A stretch of DNA of 64,000 nucleotides from Aquicoccus porphyridii (GTDB lineage Bacteria; Pseudomonadota; Alphaproteobacteria; Rhodobacterales; Rhodobacteraceae): contig NZ_VINQ01000018.1 in assembly GCF_008369105.1 (NCBI RefSeq), positions 21,845 to 85,844 of the forward strand. Reading direction: 5' to 3'. The notes beneath the pieces were generated by a model. The model did no database searches and was not told the origin of the DNA. It was given only the letters and a program-made list of their open reading frames with translations. Made by a program: the position numbers and the translations under genes. Positions 16,271 through 24,768 of this stretch are shown here, one piece after another. Position 1 is the first letter of the stretch. Each line of letters begins with the position of its first letter.

Positions 16271-18262
16271 TCATTCCGCCGGTTGAAGCGCTGACGACCG
16301 GCTTTTTGGCGACGGCGCACCCACCCGCAATCTGCGGTCCGATAGCGAAAGGGACCCGCCAAGCACCAGCATCGTCGCTCCGATCCATATCCAATTAACC
16401 AGTGGTTCGTAGAGAATGCGCAAATTCCACTGGCCCGACGCCTTTTCGGTCGCAGGCTCACTGATGGTGACGTAGAGATCACCTCTGAGCGTTGATCGGA
16501 TTGCAGATTCGGTTGTGGACGTCCCCGCAACTGGATAGTTTCTGCGCTCTGGACGAAGAAGCGTAATCTCCCGTCCATCTTTCAAGACGCGAAGCTGGCC
16601 TTGTTGTGCGATGTAGTTTGGACCACGCAACCGTTCGACACCGTCGAATATTACCTCAAAACCGGCGATTTCCACGGTCGTCCCCGGTTCTGCGAAAAGA
16701 ACACGTTCTTCCTTCCAGGCTGTGGAACCTACAAACCCAAGCACAAGCATTGCAACGCCAAGATGCGCGAGCGTCATACCGTGCGCAGCGCGCGGCAAGT
16801 TCCGCGCGCGACGCAGCGACTGTGAAAGGGGTAAATCAAAGAGCTTGATGCGCAACGCCCATTCGCGCAACGTTGCAACAAAAACCCAGGCTGCAATCCC
16901 TATTGAGACCACTGCAAGCAGGGGCCCGTCTGTCTGAAGGTACCAAACGATCCCCGCAACACCAATCGCGATACCAAAAACCAAACGCAGCCGCTGCCAG
17001 ATACCGGGAAGATCGGCCCGTTTCCAAGACAGGAATGGGCCAATTCCCATGATGATGACTAGCGGCAGCATGAAAGGGATAAACGTCGCGTTGAAATACG
17101 GTGGTCCTACAGAGATCTTTTCATCAGTCACCGCTTCCACAAACAACGGATAGAGTGTTCCAAAAAGGACGGTCGCCGTTGCGGTCGCGAGCAGAAGGTT
17201 GTTGAGCAAAAGCCCCGCCTCGCGGCTAATCGGCCGAAATACGCCACCCGATCCAAGCTGAGGCGCGCGCCATGCGTAAAGTGTCAGTGAGCCGACAATG
17301 GTTACGCCAAGAAGGCCGAGAATGTACACGCCGCGCGCCGGGTCGACCGCGAACGCGTGAACGGATGTCAAAATGCCGGATCGGACGATAAATGTCCCCA
17401 GAAGTGACAGTGAAAAGGTCAGGATGGCCAAAAGAATGGTCCAGCTTTTGAACGTGTCCCGCTTTTCCGTGACGATAGCGGAGTGCAGGAGTGCCGTACC
17501 CAGCAGCCATGGCATGAAGGATGCGTTTTCCACCGGGTCCCAAAACCACCAGCCGCCCCAGCCAAGTTCGTAATAGGCCCACCAAGAGCCGAGTGCGATC
17601 CCCGCAGTGAGGCTGATCCAGGCCGTCAGAGTCCAAGGCCGCACCCAACGCGCCCATGCGGGATCCACCCGACCCTCTATCAGAGCCGCGACCGCGAAGG
17701 AGAAGACGATCGAGAAGCCGACATACCCAAAATACAAGAGCGGGGGATGCATCGCCAACCCGATGTCCTGCAGCAGAGGATTAAGGTCTGTGCCATCCAG
17801 AGGCGGCGGAAACACCCGCTCGAACGGATTGGATGTAAAGAGCATGAAGCTCAGGAAACCGACGCTGATCCAGGCTTGAACGGATAGAGTTCGCGCTTTG
17901 AGACCAACCGGAATGTTTCTGCCCAGCAGCGCGACCCCAGCCCCGAAAAGTACGAGAATAAAGGTCCAGAGAACTAGAGACCCTTCGTGGCTGCCCCAAG
18001 TGCCGGCAACCTTGAAGATCATCGGCTTCAGAGAGTGGGAATTTTCAACCACGTTTCGAACCGTGAAATCACTGACAACAAAGGAGCGCATGAGCGCGCC
18101 AAACGCAATTGCAACTAACGTCACCTGAAGCACCGCTGTTGTCTTTGCACTTTCCATCCAAAGCACGCGTCCCGTGCTTGCTCCGACAATTGGCAAGATG
18201 CTTTGAACAATCGCGACGGCAAGCGCGAGGGTAAGGGCGAATTGTCCGATCTCAGGTGTCAT
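16271..18262 (-). CDS. ccmF: Haem lyase subunit CcmF
   Basis: 663 residues from ATG 18262, full length. This multi-spanning membrane protein, the core of the haem-attachment complex, carries the WWD-type haem-handling segment (LGWGGWWFWDPVENASFMPW) and conserved periplasmic His around it (GTWGSHEGSLVLWTFIL, DIGLAMHPPLLYFGYVG). It is the first certain gene of ccmFGHI. The cluster lacks ccmA, B, C, D and E, so it must rely on haem delivery genes elsewhere in the cell. It is driven from the MerR-type promoter at 18497-18527 with a leader of over 200 bases. Confidence 0.95.
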   Translation of the reverse strand: MTPEIGQFALTLALAVAIVQSILPIVGASTGRVLWMESAKTTAVLQVTLVAIAFGALMRSFVVSDFTVRNVVENSHSLKPMIFKVAGTWGSHEGSLVLWTFILVLFGAGVALLGRNIPVGLKARTLSVQAWISVGFLSFMLFTSNPFERVFPPPLDGTDLNPLLQDIGLAMHPPLLYFGYVGFSIVFSFAVAALIEGRVDPAWARWVRPWTLTAWISLTAGIALGSWWAYYELGWGGWWFWDPVENASFMPWLLGTALLHSAIVTEKRDTFKSWTILLAILTFSLSLLGTFIVRSGILTSVHAFAVDPARGVYILGLLGVTIVGSLTLYAWRAPQLGSGGVFRPISREAGLLLNNLLLATATATVLFGTLYPLFVEAVTDEKISVGPPYFNATFIPFMLPLVIIMGIGPFLSWKRADLPGIWQRLRLVFGIAIGVAGIVWYLQTDGPLLAVVSIGIAAWVFVATLREWALRIKLFDLPLSQSLRRARNLPRAAHGMTLAHLGVAMLVLGFVGSTAWKEERVLFAEPGTTVEIAGFEVIFDGVERLRGPNYIAQQGQLRVLKDGREITLLRPERRNYPVAGTSTTESAIRSTLRGDLYVTISEPATEKASGQWNLRILYEPLVNWIWIGATMLVLGGSLSLSDRRLRVGAPSPKSRSSALQPAE

Positions 18263-18359
18263 TTTGCGTCCTCCTGAGTAGCGCTTCTGCATCCGAGCCG
18301 GACAAGGTTTCCGCATCGGGATAGTTCAGCATGTTCATCGTCCATTCTAGTGAGATCAT
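18252..18359 (-). CDS. Possible 35-residue leader peptide upstream of ccmF
   Basis: From ATG 18359 an open frame (containing NYPDAETLSGSDAEALLRRT) ends with a TGA that overlaps the first codons of ccmF (18262). Such an overlap can couple translation of a membrane protein to an upstream peptide. The ribosome site is weak (GGAG eleven bases away) and I know no homologue, so it may be chance. Confidence 0.25.
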   Translation of the reverse strand: MISLEWTMNMLNYPDAETLSGSDAEALLRRTQNDT

Positions 18360-18496
18360 ATCGCGACATTCTCCACTTTCCGCCTGTGTTCGCTTCTGTG
18401 AATCGCAACCGAGTTGGGGTTGGGCGGAAAACCGAATGGGATGAAGTTCTTTGCGCGTGCATGCCGTGAGCAGGATCCGACAGTTGATTCGCGTCC

Positions 18497-18527
18497 TTTG
18501 TAGTTCCTGTAGTCGCTGTAGGTTCAA
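18497..18527 (-). promoter_or_regulatory. MerR-type promoter for ccmFGHI
   Basis: Minus strand: -35 TTGAAC (18527-18522), 19-bp spacer with CTACAG-CGA-CTACAG, -10 TACAAA (18502-18497). It belongs to the same family as the sco promoter, which points the other way about 250 bases to the right. Confidence 0.75.
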
Positions 18528-18776
18528 GCGTTATTTTAGACTGATACCTTAAAAAATGACCCATGCTTGCAGTGCATCTGCGTAGCAGCTTTGTATCTGC
18601 AGGCCCGGTTTCCGCAGGCGTCGGATTTAGCGGAAATTGCCGTTGCCTTCCCTTGATGGCCACCTGCAGGGTCAGACGAAGCAGCGAAACATTGAGTGAC
18701 GGCAGGTTTTGAAGCGCTGAATAGAGAGCATTAGCTTCACAGGTGCGTGACGTGCTGCCGCAGGGCAAGAATCACG

Positions 18777-18933
18777 CTTGAACCTACAGTAGCTAGAGGG
18801 TGTAAACGCGCTTAAAATATAGAATCAAATTCGGGCGGAGCGGCGTGAAGCTTTCAGGTCTTCAAAAAGTGCTATGGGTATTGGCGGGCGTCGCGGCGCT
18901 CGTTTTCATCTGGCTGTTACTGTGGGCGGACTA
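18777..18933 (+). repeat. Direct repeat copy 2 (promoter plus start of sco)
   Basis: Intact counterpart of 11420-11576. It includes the promoter, the 36-base leader and the first 29 codons of sco. The copy here continues into a complete gene, so this is the likely parent copy. Bases 18528-18776 upstream hold no gene I can support. Confidence 0.85.
18778..18808 (+). promoter_or_regulatory. MerR-type promoter for the sco-ctaG operon
   Basis: -35 TTGAAC (18778-18783), 19-bp spacer with CTACAG-TAG-CTAGAG, -10 TAAACG (18803-18808). It is followed by an A/T-rich leader and a GGAG-like ribosome site before GTG 18845. It is the only promoter I can see ahead of the 13 close-packed genes to 29454. Confidence 0.78.
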
Positions 18934-19447
18934 CCGCGCCGATATTTCCCAAGCCGAGACCGAACCACCTTTCCTTGCGCAGTTCGAACTGACGGACCAT
19001 ATGGGCATGATCCGCACCGAAGAGGACTTTGCGGGTCGCTGGATGCTTGTGTTCTTCGGGTTCGCCAATTGCCCAGATGTCTGCCCGACGACGCTTGCAG
19101 AGGTGGCGGCGGTCATGGATGGACTTGGCGAGGATGCCGCAAAAGTGCAGCCGATCTTCATCTCGATTGATCCCGAACGCGATACGCCAATGGCTCTTGC
19201 CGACTTTGTGCCGCGCTTTGATGCAGGCATCATCGGTCTGACCGGAACATCCGATCAGATCGCTGAGACCGCTGAAACCTTTCCGATCTACTTCGAACGG
19301 ATCGAAGAGGCCAGCGCGCCGGATGGCTATACAATGGGGCACACATCGCACCTGTTCCTTTTTGATCCGCAGGCGGGCTTCGCCGATTCCTGGCCCTACG
19401 GCACACCCGCCGAAGAGATCCTTGCGGATCTGAGAGAGAGGATCTGA
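18845..19447 (+). CDS. senC: SCO1/SenC/PrrC copper chaperone (first copy)
   Basis: 200 residues from GTG 18845. An N-terminal membrane anchor (VLWVLAGVAALVFIWLLLWA) leads to a thioredoxin-fold domain with the copper site FANCPDVCP (Cys76, Cys80) and the distal His in YTMGHTSHLF (His166). SCO proteins deliver Cu to the CuA site of cytochrome c oxidase or act as thiol reductases. It is the first gene of the operon and lies six bases ahead of dsbB. A truncated copy sits at 11488. Confidence 0.94.
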   Translation: MKLSGLQKVLWVLAGVAALVFIWLLLWADYRADISQAETEPPFLAQFELTDHMGMIRTEEDFAGRWMLVFFGFANCPDVCPTTLAEVAAVMDGLGEDAAKVQPIFISIDPERDTPMALADFVPRFDAGIIGLTGTSDQIAETAETFPIYFERIEEASAPDGYTMGHTSHLFLFDPQAGFADSWPYGTPAEEILADLRERI

Positions 19448-19452
19448 TCGCC

Positions 19453-19875
19453 ATGACCCGACTTTCCGGAGAAACGGCCCTTGTTCTTGCTTGGATCATT
19501 GCGCTTATCTCATCGCTTGCCGTGCTCTTTATTGGCGAGGTTCTTGGTCAAACGCCTTGCGTCCTTTGCTGGTTCCAGCGCGCCTTCATGTTCCCCCTGG
19601 CTGTCGTTCTTGGGCTCGGGCTGTGGTGGCAAGATCCTCGCGTGGGGCGCTATGGCGTTGCGCTGGCGCTTGGGGGGGCGGCGGTGGCGTTGTATCACAT
19701 CGGCCTCTATGTCGGGCTGATCCCCGAGGCGATCCAGCCCTGCAAGGCGACCGGCCCCTCTTGTACCGACGACAACCAGGTGGTCTTCGGCATTCCGATT
19801 CCGCTGATGGCGCTTGTCGCCTTCACGATGATCGGGGTGCTGTCGGCCATTTCACTGAAGGAAAAACAAACATGA
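19453..19875 (+). CDS. dsbB: DsbB-family disulfide oxidase
   Basis: 140 residues with four transmembrane helices. DsbB reoxidises DsbA using quinone. Redox pairs are visible: TPCVLCW (Cys36, Cys39) in the first periplasmic loop and QPCKATGPSC (Cys97, Cys104) in the second. At 140 residues it is shorter than E. coli DsbB (176) and closer to BdbC-type forms. Its stop shares ATGA with the following dsbA-like gene, so the pair is translated together and is likely a dedicated oxidising couple. Confidence 0.92.
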   Translation: MTRLSGETALVLAWIIALISSLAVLFIGEVLGQTPCVLCWFQRAFMFPLAVVLGLGLWWQDPRVGRYGVALALGGAAVALYHIGLYVGLIPEAIQPCKATGPSCTDDNQVVFGIPIPLMALVAFTMIGVLSAISLKEKQT

Positions 19876-20531
19876 ATCGACGCGGTCTCGTTCTATCCGT
19901 TCTGGCTGTTGGTGCCGCAGGTTTTGGCGGCGCGGCCTGGTATGCCACCCGCCCCCAACCCATTGCAGAGGCAGTCCCTGTCGCGCCTGAAGTGAACGAT
20001 GTGCTGATCCGGCCCTATTCCCCGATCCTCGGCCCCGAAACGGCACCTGTCACGATTGTCGAGTTTTTCGATCCAGCTTGCGAGGCCTGCCGCGCCTTCT
20101 ATCCCGTGGTCAAGGATATCATGACTGAGCACGGTGATGCGGTCCGTGTCGTCATTCGATACACTGCCTTTCACGGGGACGCTTCGGTGGAAGCGATCCG
20201 TGTTCTCGAAGCTGCGCGGATGCAGCATGTGTTCGAACCCGTGCTGGAAGCGGTCCTGCGCGAGCAGCCGCGATGGGCGTCCCATGGCACTCCGGCACCG
20301 GGTTTGATCCTTGAGATTGCCGCAAGCGGTGGTCTGGATGTCGAAGCTGCTCGGACACAGATGCTGGCCCCCGGTGTCGTGGCCGTGCTCAATCAGGACC
20401 GCGCTGATGTCGAAGCGGTTGGCGTTCGACAAACGCCCACGTTCTTCGTCAACGCCAAGCCATTGGACCCGTTTGGTGAGGCAGAACTGCGGCGACTGGT
20501 CGCGGCGGAAGTTGCGGCCAGCCAAAGTTGA
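19872..20531 (+). CDS. dsbA: DsbA-family thiol oxidoreductase
   Basis: 219 residues. An N-terminal signal or anchor (LVLSVLAVGAAGFGGAAWYA), then a thioredoxin fold with helical insertion, active site FFDPACEAC (Cys70, Cys73) and cis-Pro loop RQTPTFFVN. The CEAC motif differs from E. coli CPHC and is seen in DSBA-like thioredoxin proteins of the BdbD type. It pairs with the DsbB encoded immediately upstream. Likely substrates are the disulfide-containing or copper-binding proteins of the same operon, by inference. Confidence 0.9.
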   Translation: MNRRGLVLSVLAVGAAGFGGAAWYATRPQPIAEAVPVAPEVNDVLIRPYSPILGPETAPVTIVEFFDPACEACRAFYPVVKDIMTEHGDAVRVVIRYTAFHGDASVEAIRVLEAARMQHVFEPVLEAVLREQPRWASHGTPAPGLILEIAASGGLDVEAARTQMLAPGVVAVLNQDRADVEAVGVRQTPTFFVNAKPLDPFGEAELRRLVAAEVAASQS

Positions 20532-20559
20532 TGCTCGGCCAGATACAGGAGAATTCTTC

Positions 20560-21027
20560 ATGACAAAACTATCTTACATCAACGGTTTGACCCTTGTCTT
20601 ACTGCTCTCGGGCATGTCGACTCCGGCATTTGCCGGTTCGGAGGATGTGGTCGTCGAAAACGCGTGGTCCCGTGCTTCAATCGGGGTCAACCGCCCTGGT
20701 GCCGCCTATATGACTGTGCGCAACACCGGTGAAGACACGGTCACGCTGACCGGGCTTACAACACCACTGGCCGTGATGCCCCAGATCCATGAGACGAAAA
20801 CCAACGCCGACGGCGTCAGTTCTATGGCGCCTGCTGACGAAATCACGATTGAACCGGGCCAAAGCGTAGCATTGGAACCGGGCGGACTGCACGCCATGCT
20901 CATGAAGCTGCAAAACCCGATGATCGAAGGCGAGACCTTCCCACTGACACTGACGTTCTCGGACGGTGGTGAAGTGACTGTTGAGGTCCCAATTCTGGGG
21001 ATCGCCGCGCGCGGGCCGGAGAGCTGA
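20560..21027 (+). CDS. pccA: PCuAC periplasmic copper chaperone
   Basis: 155 residues: signal peptide ending TPAFAG, then a cupredoxin-like domain with the PCuAC copper ligands His77, Met89, His111 and Met113 (QIHETK, SSMAPADE, GGLHAMLM). These proteins bind Cu(I) and pass it to SCO or directly to cytochrome oxidase CuA. AGGAG lies seven bases before ATG 20560. The gene sits between two SCO genes and overlaps the second (TGATG), an arrangement that fits a copper relay for oxidase assembly. Confidence 0.95.
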   Translation: MTKLSYINGLTLVLLLSGMSTPAFAGSEDVVVENAWSRASIGVNRPGAAYMTVRNTGEDTVTLTGLTTPLAVMPQIHETKTNADGVSSMAPADEITIEPGQSVALEPGGLHAMLMKLQNPMIEGETFPLTLTFSDGGEVTVEVPILGIAARGPES

Positions 21028-21653
21028 TGCAGCGTCGGCATGTGGTCCAATACGGTGCAGCCGGTGTAGGCGCTGTCGCTCTGATGCTCGGGGTCGGCTG
21101 GTGGCGGGTAGACGGTCCCGGCGCACCAAAACCGGCCGGCCAAAGGCCTCTCCCCCTGTCGGCGATGGATTTCCGACTGACCGATCACGAAGGCAATGAA
21201 GTGGGCCCAGAAGCCCTGATTGGACGCCCGACCATGGTGTTTTTCGGGTTCACCTACTGCCCGGATGTCTGCCCCACGACGTTATCGGATATCTCAGGTT
21301 GGCTTGAAGATCTCGGGGACGACGCCGCGCGGATGAACGTGGTCTTCATCACAGTCGATCCAGAGCGGGACACGGCCGAGGCCATGGCCGAATATGTCGG
21401 CTATTTTCATCCGGCCATTCGCGGCTGGACGGGACCGGAAGACCAGATTTCCCGCGCTGTAGAAGCATTTCGTGCCTCGTATGAGCGCGTTCCGACCGAA
21501 GGCGGCGACTATACAATGAACCATACGGCAAGCGTATTCCTGTTCGATGCCAAGGGTGAACTCGTCACCATGATTGACTATCACGAGCCAAGAGAATTCG
21601 CAGTGCCGAAGATCCGGCGTGCACTGACAGAAGACGTAGAGGGGGCAACATGA
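21027..21653 (+). CDS. SCO1/SenC copper chaperone (second copy)
   Basis: 208 residues. It has an N-terminal anchor (YGAAGVGAVALMLGVGWW) and a thioredoxin fold with FTYCPDVCP (Cys78, Cys82) and YTMNHTASVF (conserved His). It is only moderately similar to the first SCO in this operon, so the two probably have separate tasks, such as copper insertion versus thiol reduction, or different oxidases. It overlaps the PCuAC gene at its start and the peptidase gene at its end. Confidence 0.93.
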   Translation: MQRRHVVQYGAAGVGAVALMLGVGWWRVDGPGAPKPAGQRPLPLSAMDFRLTDHEGNEVGPEALIGRPTMVFFGFTYCPDVCPTTLSDISGWLEDLGDDAARMNVVFITVDPERDTAEAMAEYVGYFHPAIRGWTGPEDQISRAVEAFRASYERVPTEGGDYTMNHTASVFLFDAKGELVTMIDYHEPREFAVPKIRRALTEDVEGAT

Positions 21654-23023
21654 ATATTAGAATTGTTTTGGCGAGCGCTGTGGTCGCAGGCGCTTTTTCG
21701 GTGACCGCCATCGCCATATCTGGCGTTCTTTCCAAAGAGCCAGTGCCTCCTGCGATTGCTGAAGCCACCCTCTGGACTCCCGATCCGCTCTCGATGCCTC
21801 AGATCGCCGACTACGATGTGACACCGCCCGCTGCATTTCACGCCGACAATGCTAGCCCAATGCGACCTCTGCCGCTCTTGCAATCCGTCTTCGCAGAAAC
21901 CGCCTTGCCCGAGATTGAACCGCCTTTGATAACCTGGTCGCGTGAGATCGCGTCGGGCGAGACGCTGGATGCGGTCCTGGCGAACGCGGGTATCGCTGCG
22001 CCTGCGCGTGCCGAAATCGCGCTCGCGCTTGGTGCAGAATATGACCTGCGCCGATTGCGCCCGGGCCATGAGATCACTGTGATCTCAAAGGTGGACGGAA
22101 ATCCGAGCCGCGTGGAACTGGCAGTTGACGATGGGGTGCGGATCGAAACGGTCTTTGGTCAGGAACTTGTCACACGCGTGTTGGAGCCAGACCCTGAAAT
22201 GGTGACGTTCGCGGGCGAGGCAGTGATCGAAAGCTCTGTCTTCGCGGCATTGGACAAGGCGGGCATCCCTGCTCGCTTTGCGGTCGACATGGCGCAGATG
22301 CTGGGCGGCACAGTGGATTTTCGACGCGAACTTTCCGGTGGCGAGACGATGCTTCTTCTTTGGCGCGAAGCGCGCGACGGAAACGAGAGGATCGGTCAGC
22401 CCGAACTTGCCTTTGCCGCACTGAATCTTGGTGAAACGGTCTACGAGATCGTCTGGCCGGATGACGGCAGCGGCAAAGCGACGATCTATGTTGATGGAGA
22501 GGTCCTGCGTGTCTTTGCCCAACCGGTGGAAGGAGCGCGGCTGAGTTCCGTCTTTGGCCGTCGCACACACCCAGTCTATGGGAATGTGCGCATGCACACC
22601 GGCGTCGACTTTGCTGCAGCAAGCGGTACGCCGGTGAAAGCGACGGCGCCCGGACGCGTGAGCTTCATCGGACGTCGCGGTGGATATGGCCGGGTGGTGG
22701 AGATAGCGCATGGATCCGACACCCTGACACGATACGCACATCTCAGCGAGGTGCCGGACACACTCGAACAAGGGCAGCGCGTGATGGCCGGAGACATGAT
22801 CGGTCGCGTCGGTGCGACCGGCACCGCGACCGGCCCCAATCTGCATTATGAGGTTCTTGTCGATGGTCGCCCGACGGATCCTCTCTCAGACGACCGACTG
22901 GCAGAGGCGGCCGAGCGGGATGCGGATGACACGGCTGCACTTGAGCGATTGGCTGAGGCACGCACGCTACTGGCCGAGAGGCTCACCAGCGAATTTATGC
23001 AAACAACAACCGAAAGGCTTTAA
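21650..23023 (+). CDS. M23-family peptidoglycan endopeptidase with LysM/OapA-like N-domain
   Basis: 457 residues. Signal or anchor helix, a long periplasmic N-domain with ASGETLDAVLANAGIAAPAR (LysM/OapA-like), and a C-terminal LytM/M23 domain with all Zn ligands visible: MHTGVDFAA (His316, Asp320), RYAHLS (His364) and NLHYEV (His399). It should cut peptide cross-links or regulate another hydrolase. It resembles ShyA/MepM-type enzymes. Overlaps sco at its start and is three bases from DUF411, so it is firmly inside the metal operon; there, peptidoglycan cutting would complement the two L,D-transpeptidases of the island. Confidence 0.92.
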   Translation: MNIRIVLASAVVAGAFSVTAIAISGVLSKEPVPPAIAEATLWTPDPLSMPQIADYDVTPPAAFHADNASPMRPLPLLQSVFAETALPEIEPPLITWSREIASGETLDAVLANAGIAAPARAEIALALGAEYDLRRLRPGHEITVISKVDGNPSRVELAVDDGVRIETVFGQELVTRVLEPDPEMVTFAGEAVIESSVFAALDKAGIPARFAVDMAQMLGGTVDFRRELSGGETMLLLWREARDGNERIGQPELAFAALNLGETVYEIVWPDDGSGKATIYVDGEVLRVFAQPVEGARLSSVFGRRTHPVYGNVRMHTGVDFAAASGTPVKATAPGRVSFIGRRGGYGRVVEIAHGSDTLTRYAHLSEVPDTLEQGQRVMAGDMIGRVGATGTATGPNLHYEVLVDGRPTDPLSDDRLAEAAERDADDTAALERLAEARTLLAERLTSEFMQTTTERL

Positions 23024-23026
23024 TCC

Positions 23027-23485
23027 ATGAAACGACTGGCTCTCGCCCTTGCAGTCACGCTGGCCTTGTTCCCCGCGGCGCAAGCTGTCGCCGATGCGAT
23101 CCAGATTGATGTCCGGAAGACAAACGGCTGCGGCTGTTGTCTGTCCTGGATGAAGCACCTCGAGGAAAGCGGATTCGCGCCGACAGGCGAGGACATGTTC
23201 GGGGGATCTCTTGTGCGCTTCAAACTCGACAATGGCGTGCCTCAGCGCATGGTCTCCTGCCATACGGCTTTGGTCGACGGCTACGTGATCGAAGGACATG
23301 TACCGGCATCAGACATTCAGCGTTTGTTGGATGAGCGTCCAGATGCAGTGGGGTTGGCGGTGCCCGGAATGCCCTATGGATCGCCGGGCATGGGACCGGA
23401 AGACGATCGTGAGGCTTATGAGGTCTTCCTGATCCGCGGCGATGGATCGACCGAGATCTTTAGCAGTTATTCGGCCGCTGACTGA
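23027..23485 (+). CDS. DUF411 periplasmic metal-binding protein
   Basis: 152 residues: signal peptide (LALAVTLALFPAAQAVADA), then the DUF411 fold with TNGCGCCLSWMKHL (Cys35, Cys37, Cys38), VSCHTALVDGYVIEGHVPA and VPGMPYGSPGMG, all family landmarks. DUF411 proteins are found in copper and silver resistance clusters and are thought to bind metal in the periplasm; their exact role is unknown. The three clustered Cys, the CH motif and the Met-rich loop form a plausible Cu(I) site. Confidence 0.9.
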   Translation: MKRLALALAVTLALFPAAQAVADAIQIDVRKTNGCGCCLSWMKHLEESGFAPTGEDMFGGSLVRFKLDNGVPQRMVSCHTALVDGYVIEGHVPASDIQRLLDERPDAVGLAVPGMPYGSPGMGPEDDREAYEVFLIRGDGSTEIFSSYSAAD

Positions 23486-24293
23486 CGTATCGGCGAGACC
23501 TCAGCGCTTGGAACCCTTCTCCCCAATTACCCTTGGCTTTCTTGGAAGCCTGGCCGCCGGATCGCTGACCGCGGTCGGGGCGATCCCCGTTCTTTTCGGG
23601 CGCATCCCATCCCGGGCTACACGCGATCTGCTACTTGGCTTCGCAGCGGGTGTCATGCTCGCGGCCTCGTTTTTCTCGCTGATCATCCCGGCTCTCGATG
23701 CAGCCGAAGGACAGTTCGACAACGGTGCTCTCCCGGCGGCCATCGTTTGTGTTGCGATCCTGCTTGGCATGGGCGCGGTCGCTCTGATGAACGAATGGCT
23801 GCCGCATGAGCATTTCAAGACGGGGCGGGAAGGCCCAGACGCTGCTTCGCTGCGCCGCGTCTGGCTCTTCATCATTGCGATCACGATCCACAATTTCCCC
23901 GAAGGACTCGCCGTTGGTGTCGGGTTTGGGGCTGACGGTCTGTCTGGTGGCTTGCCGCTTGCGATTGGCATCGGGCTGCAAAACGCTCCCGAGGGTCTCG
24001 CCGTAGCGGTCTCATTGCTTGGTGAGGGTTATTCCAGGCGCCGTGCGTGGGGGATTGCCGCCCTGACAGGTCTTGTCGAGCCGGTAGGCGGGCTTCTTGG
24101 GGCTGGGATCATCAGCATCTCGCAGCCGCTGTTGCCATGGGGGCTCGCCTTCGCCGCCGGGGCGATGCTCTACGTCATCAGCCACGAAATCATTCCCGAA
24201 ACCCACCGTTCAGGCCATCAAAACAGGGCGACACTCGGTCTCGCAGCCGGCCTCGTGATCATGTTGTTCCTCGATGTATGGCTGGGAGGATGA
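23442..24293 (+). CDS. ZIP-family metal transporter
   Basis: About 283 residues with eight transmembrane helices. ZIP proteins import Zn2+, Fe2+, Mn2+ or Cd2+. The family metal-site helices are present: IITIHNFPEGLAVGVGFG-type (AITIHNFPEG) and GIGLQNAPEGLAVAVSLL, plus a His-containing loop (LPHEHFK). The ATG at 23442 overlaps DUF411 by 44 bases; later starts near 23466-23508 are possible since no ribosome site decides. An importer in an efflux-linked operon is odd; it may restore a needed metal such as Zn during Cd or Cu stress. Confidence 0.9.
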   Translation: MDRPRSLAVIRPLTDVSARPQRLEPFSPITLGFLGSLAAGSLTAVGAIPVLFGRIPSRATRDLLLGFAAGVMLAASFFSLIIPALDAAEGQFDNGALPAAIVCVAILLGMGAVALMNEWLPHEHFKTGREGPDAASLRRVWLFIIAITIHNFPEGLAVGVGFGADGLSGGLPLAIGIGLQNAPEGLAVAVSLLGEGYSRRRAWGIAALTGLVEPVGGLLGAGIISISQPLLPWGLAFAAGAMLYVISHEIIPETHRSGHQNRATLGLAAGLVIMLFLDVWLGG

Positions 24294-24294
24294 G

Positions 24295-24768
24295 ATGAAA
24301 CTGACCCATTTCCAAGGTTTCATTGCGGCTGGAACTGCTTTTCTTGTCGATCAGGTGACAAAAGCAATTGTCGTCGCCAATGCGGCAGATTTGAGCGCCG
24401 GAATTCCGGTCTTTCCCGGTTTCAATCTCATCTACCTGCGCAACGATGGCGTGACATTCGGATTACTTGGTGGCGCGCCATGGTGGAGCCTTACGGCGTT
24501 GGCCCTCGCTGTCTGCGGCTGGTTGACCGTCATGTTGGTGCGCACTGCCAACCCGGTTGAGGCTATCGCCTATGGTGCGATTATCGGTGGCGCGCTCGGC
24601 AACGTCCTCGACCGCATCCGGTTTCGGAGTGTGACGGACTTCCTCGATTTCTATGTCGGATCCACGCATTGGCCCGCCTTCAACATGGCGGATGTTTTCG
24701 TGGTCAGTGGCGTGGGCCTACTGCTCATAGCCCCTTGGTTGAGCGCCAAGTTGAAAACAGGCACATGA
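24295..24768 (+). CDS. lspA: Lipoprotein signal peptidase LspA
   Basis: 157 residues from ATG 24295 with GGGAGGA upstream. Four transmembrane helices and the catalytic aspartates in GNVLDRIRF (Asp106) and FNMADVFV (Asp133), with the conserved RNDGVTFGLL segment. LspA cleaves prolipoprotein signal peptides after lipidation. Chromosomes always carry one copy, so this is almost certainly a second, plasmid-borne copy. It shares ATGA with lnt: two successive steps of lipoprotein maturation in one metal-controlled operon. Confidence 0.95.
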   Translation: MKLTHFQGFIAAGTAFLVDQVTKAIVVANAADLSAGIPVFPGFNLIYLRNDGVTFGLLGGAPWWSLTALALAVCGWLTVMLVRTANPVEAIAYGAIIGGALGNVLDRIRFRSVTDFLDFYVGSTHWPAFNMADVFVVSGVGLLLIAPWLSAKLKTGT

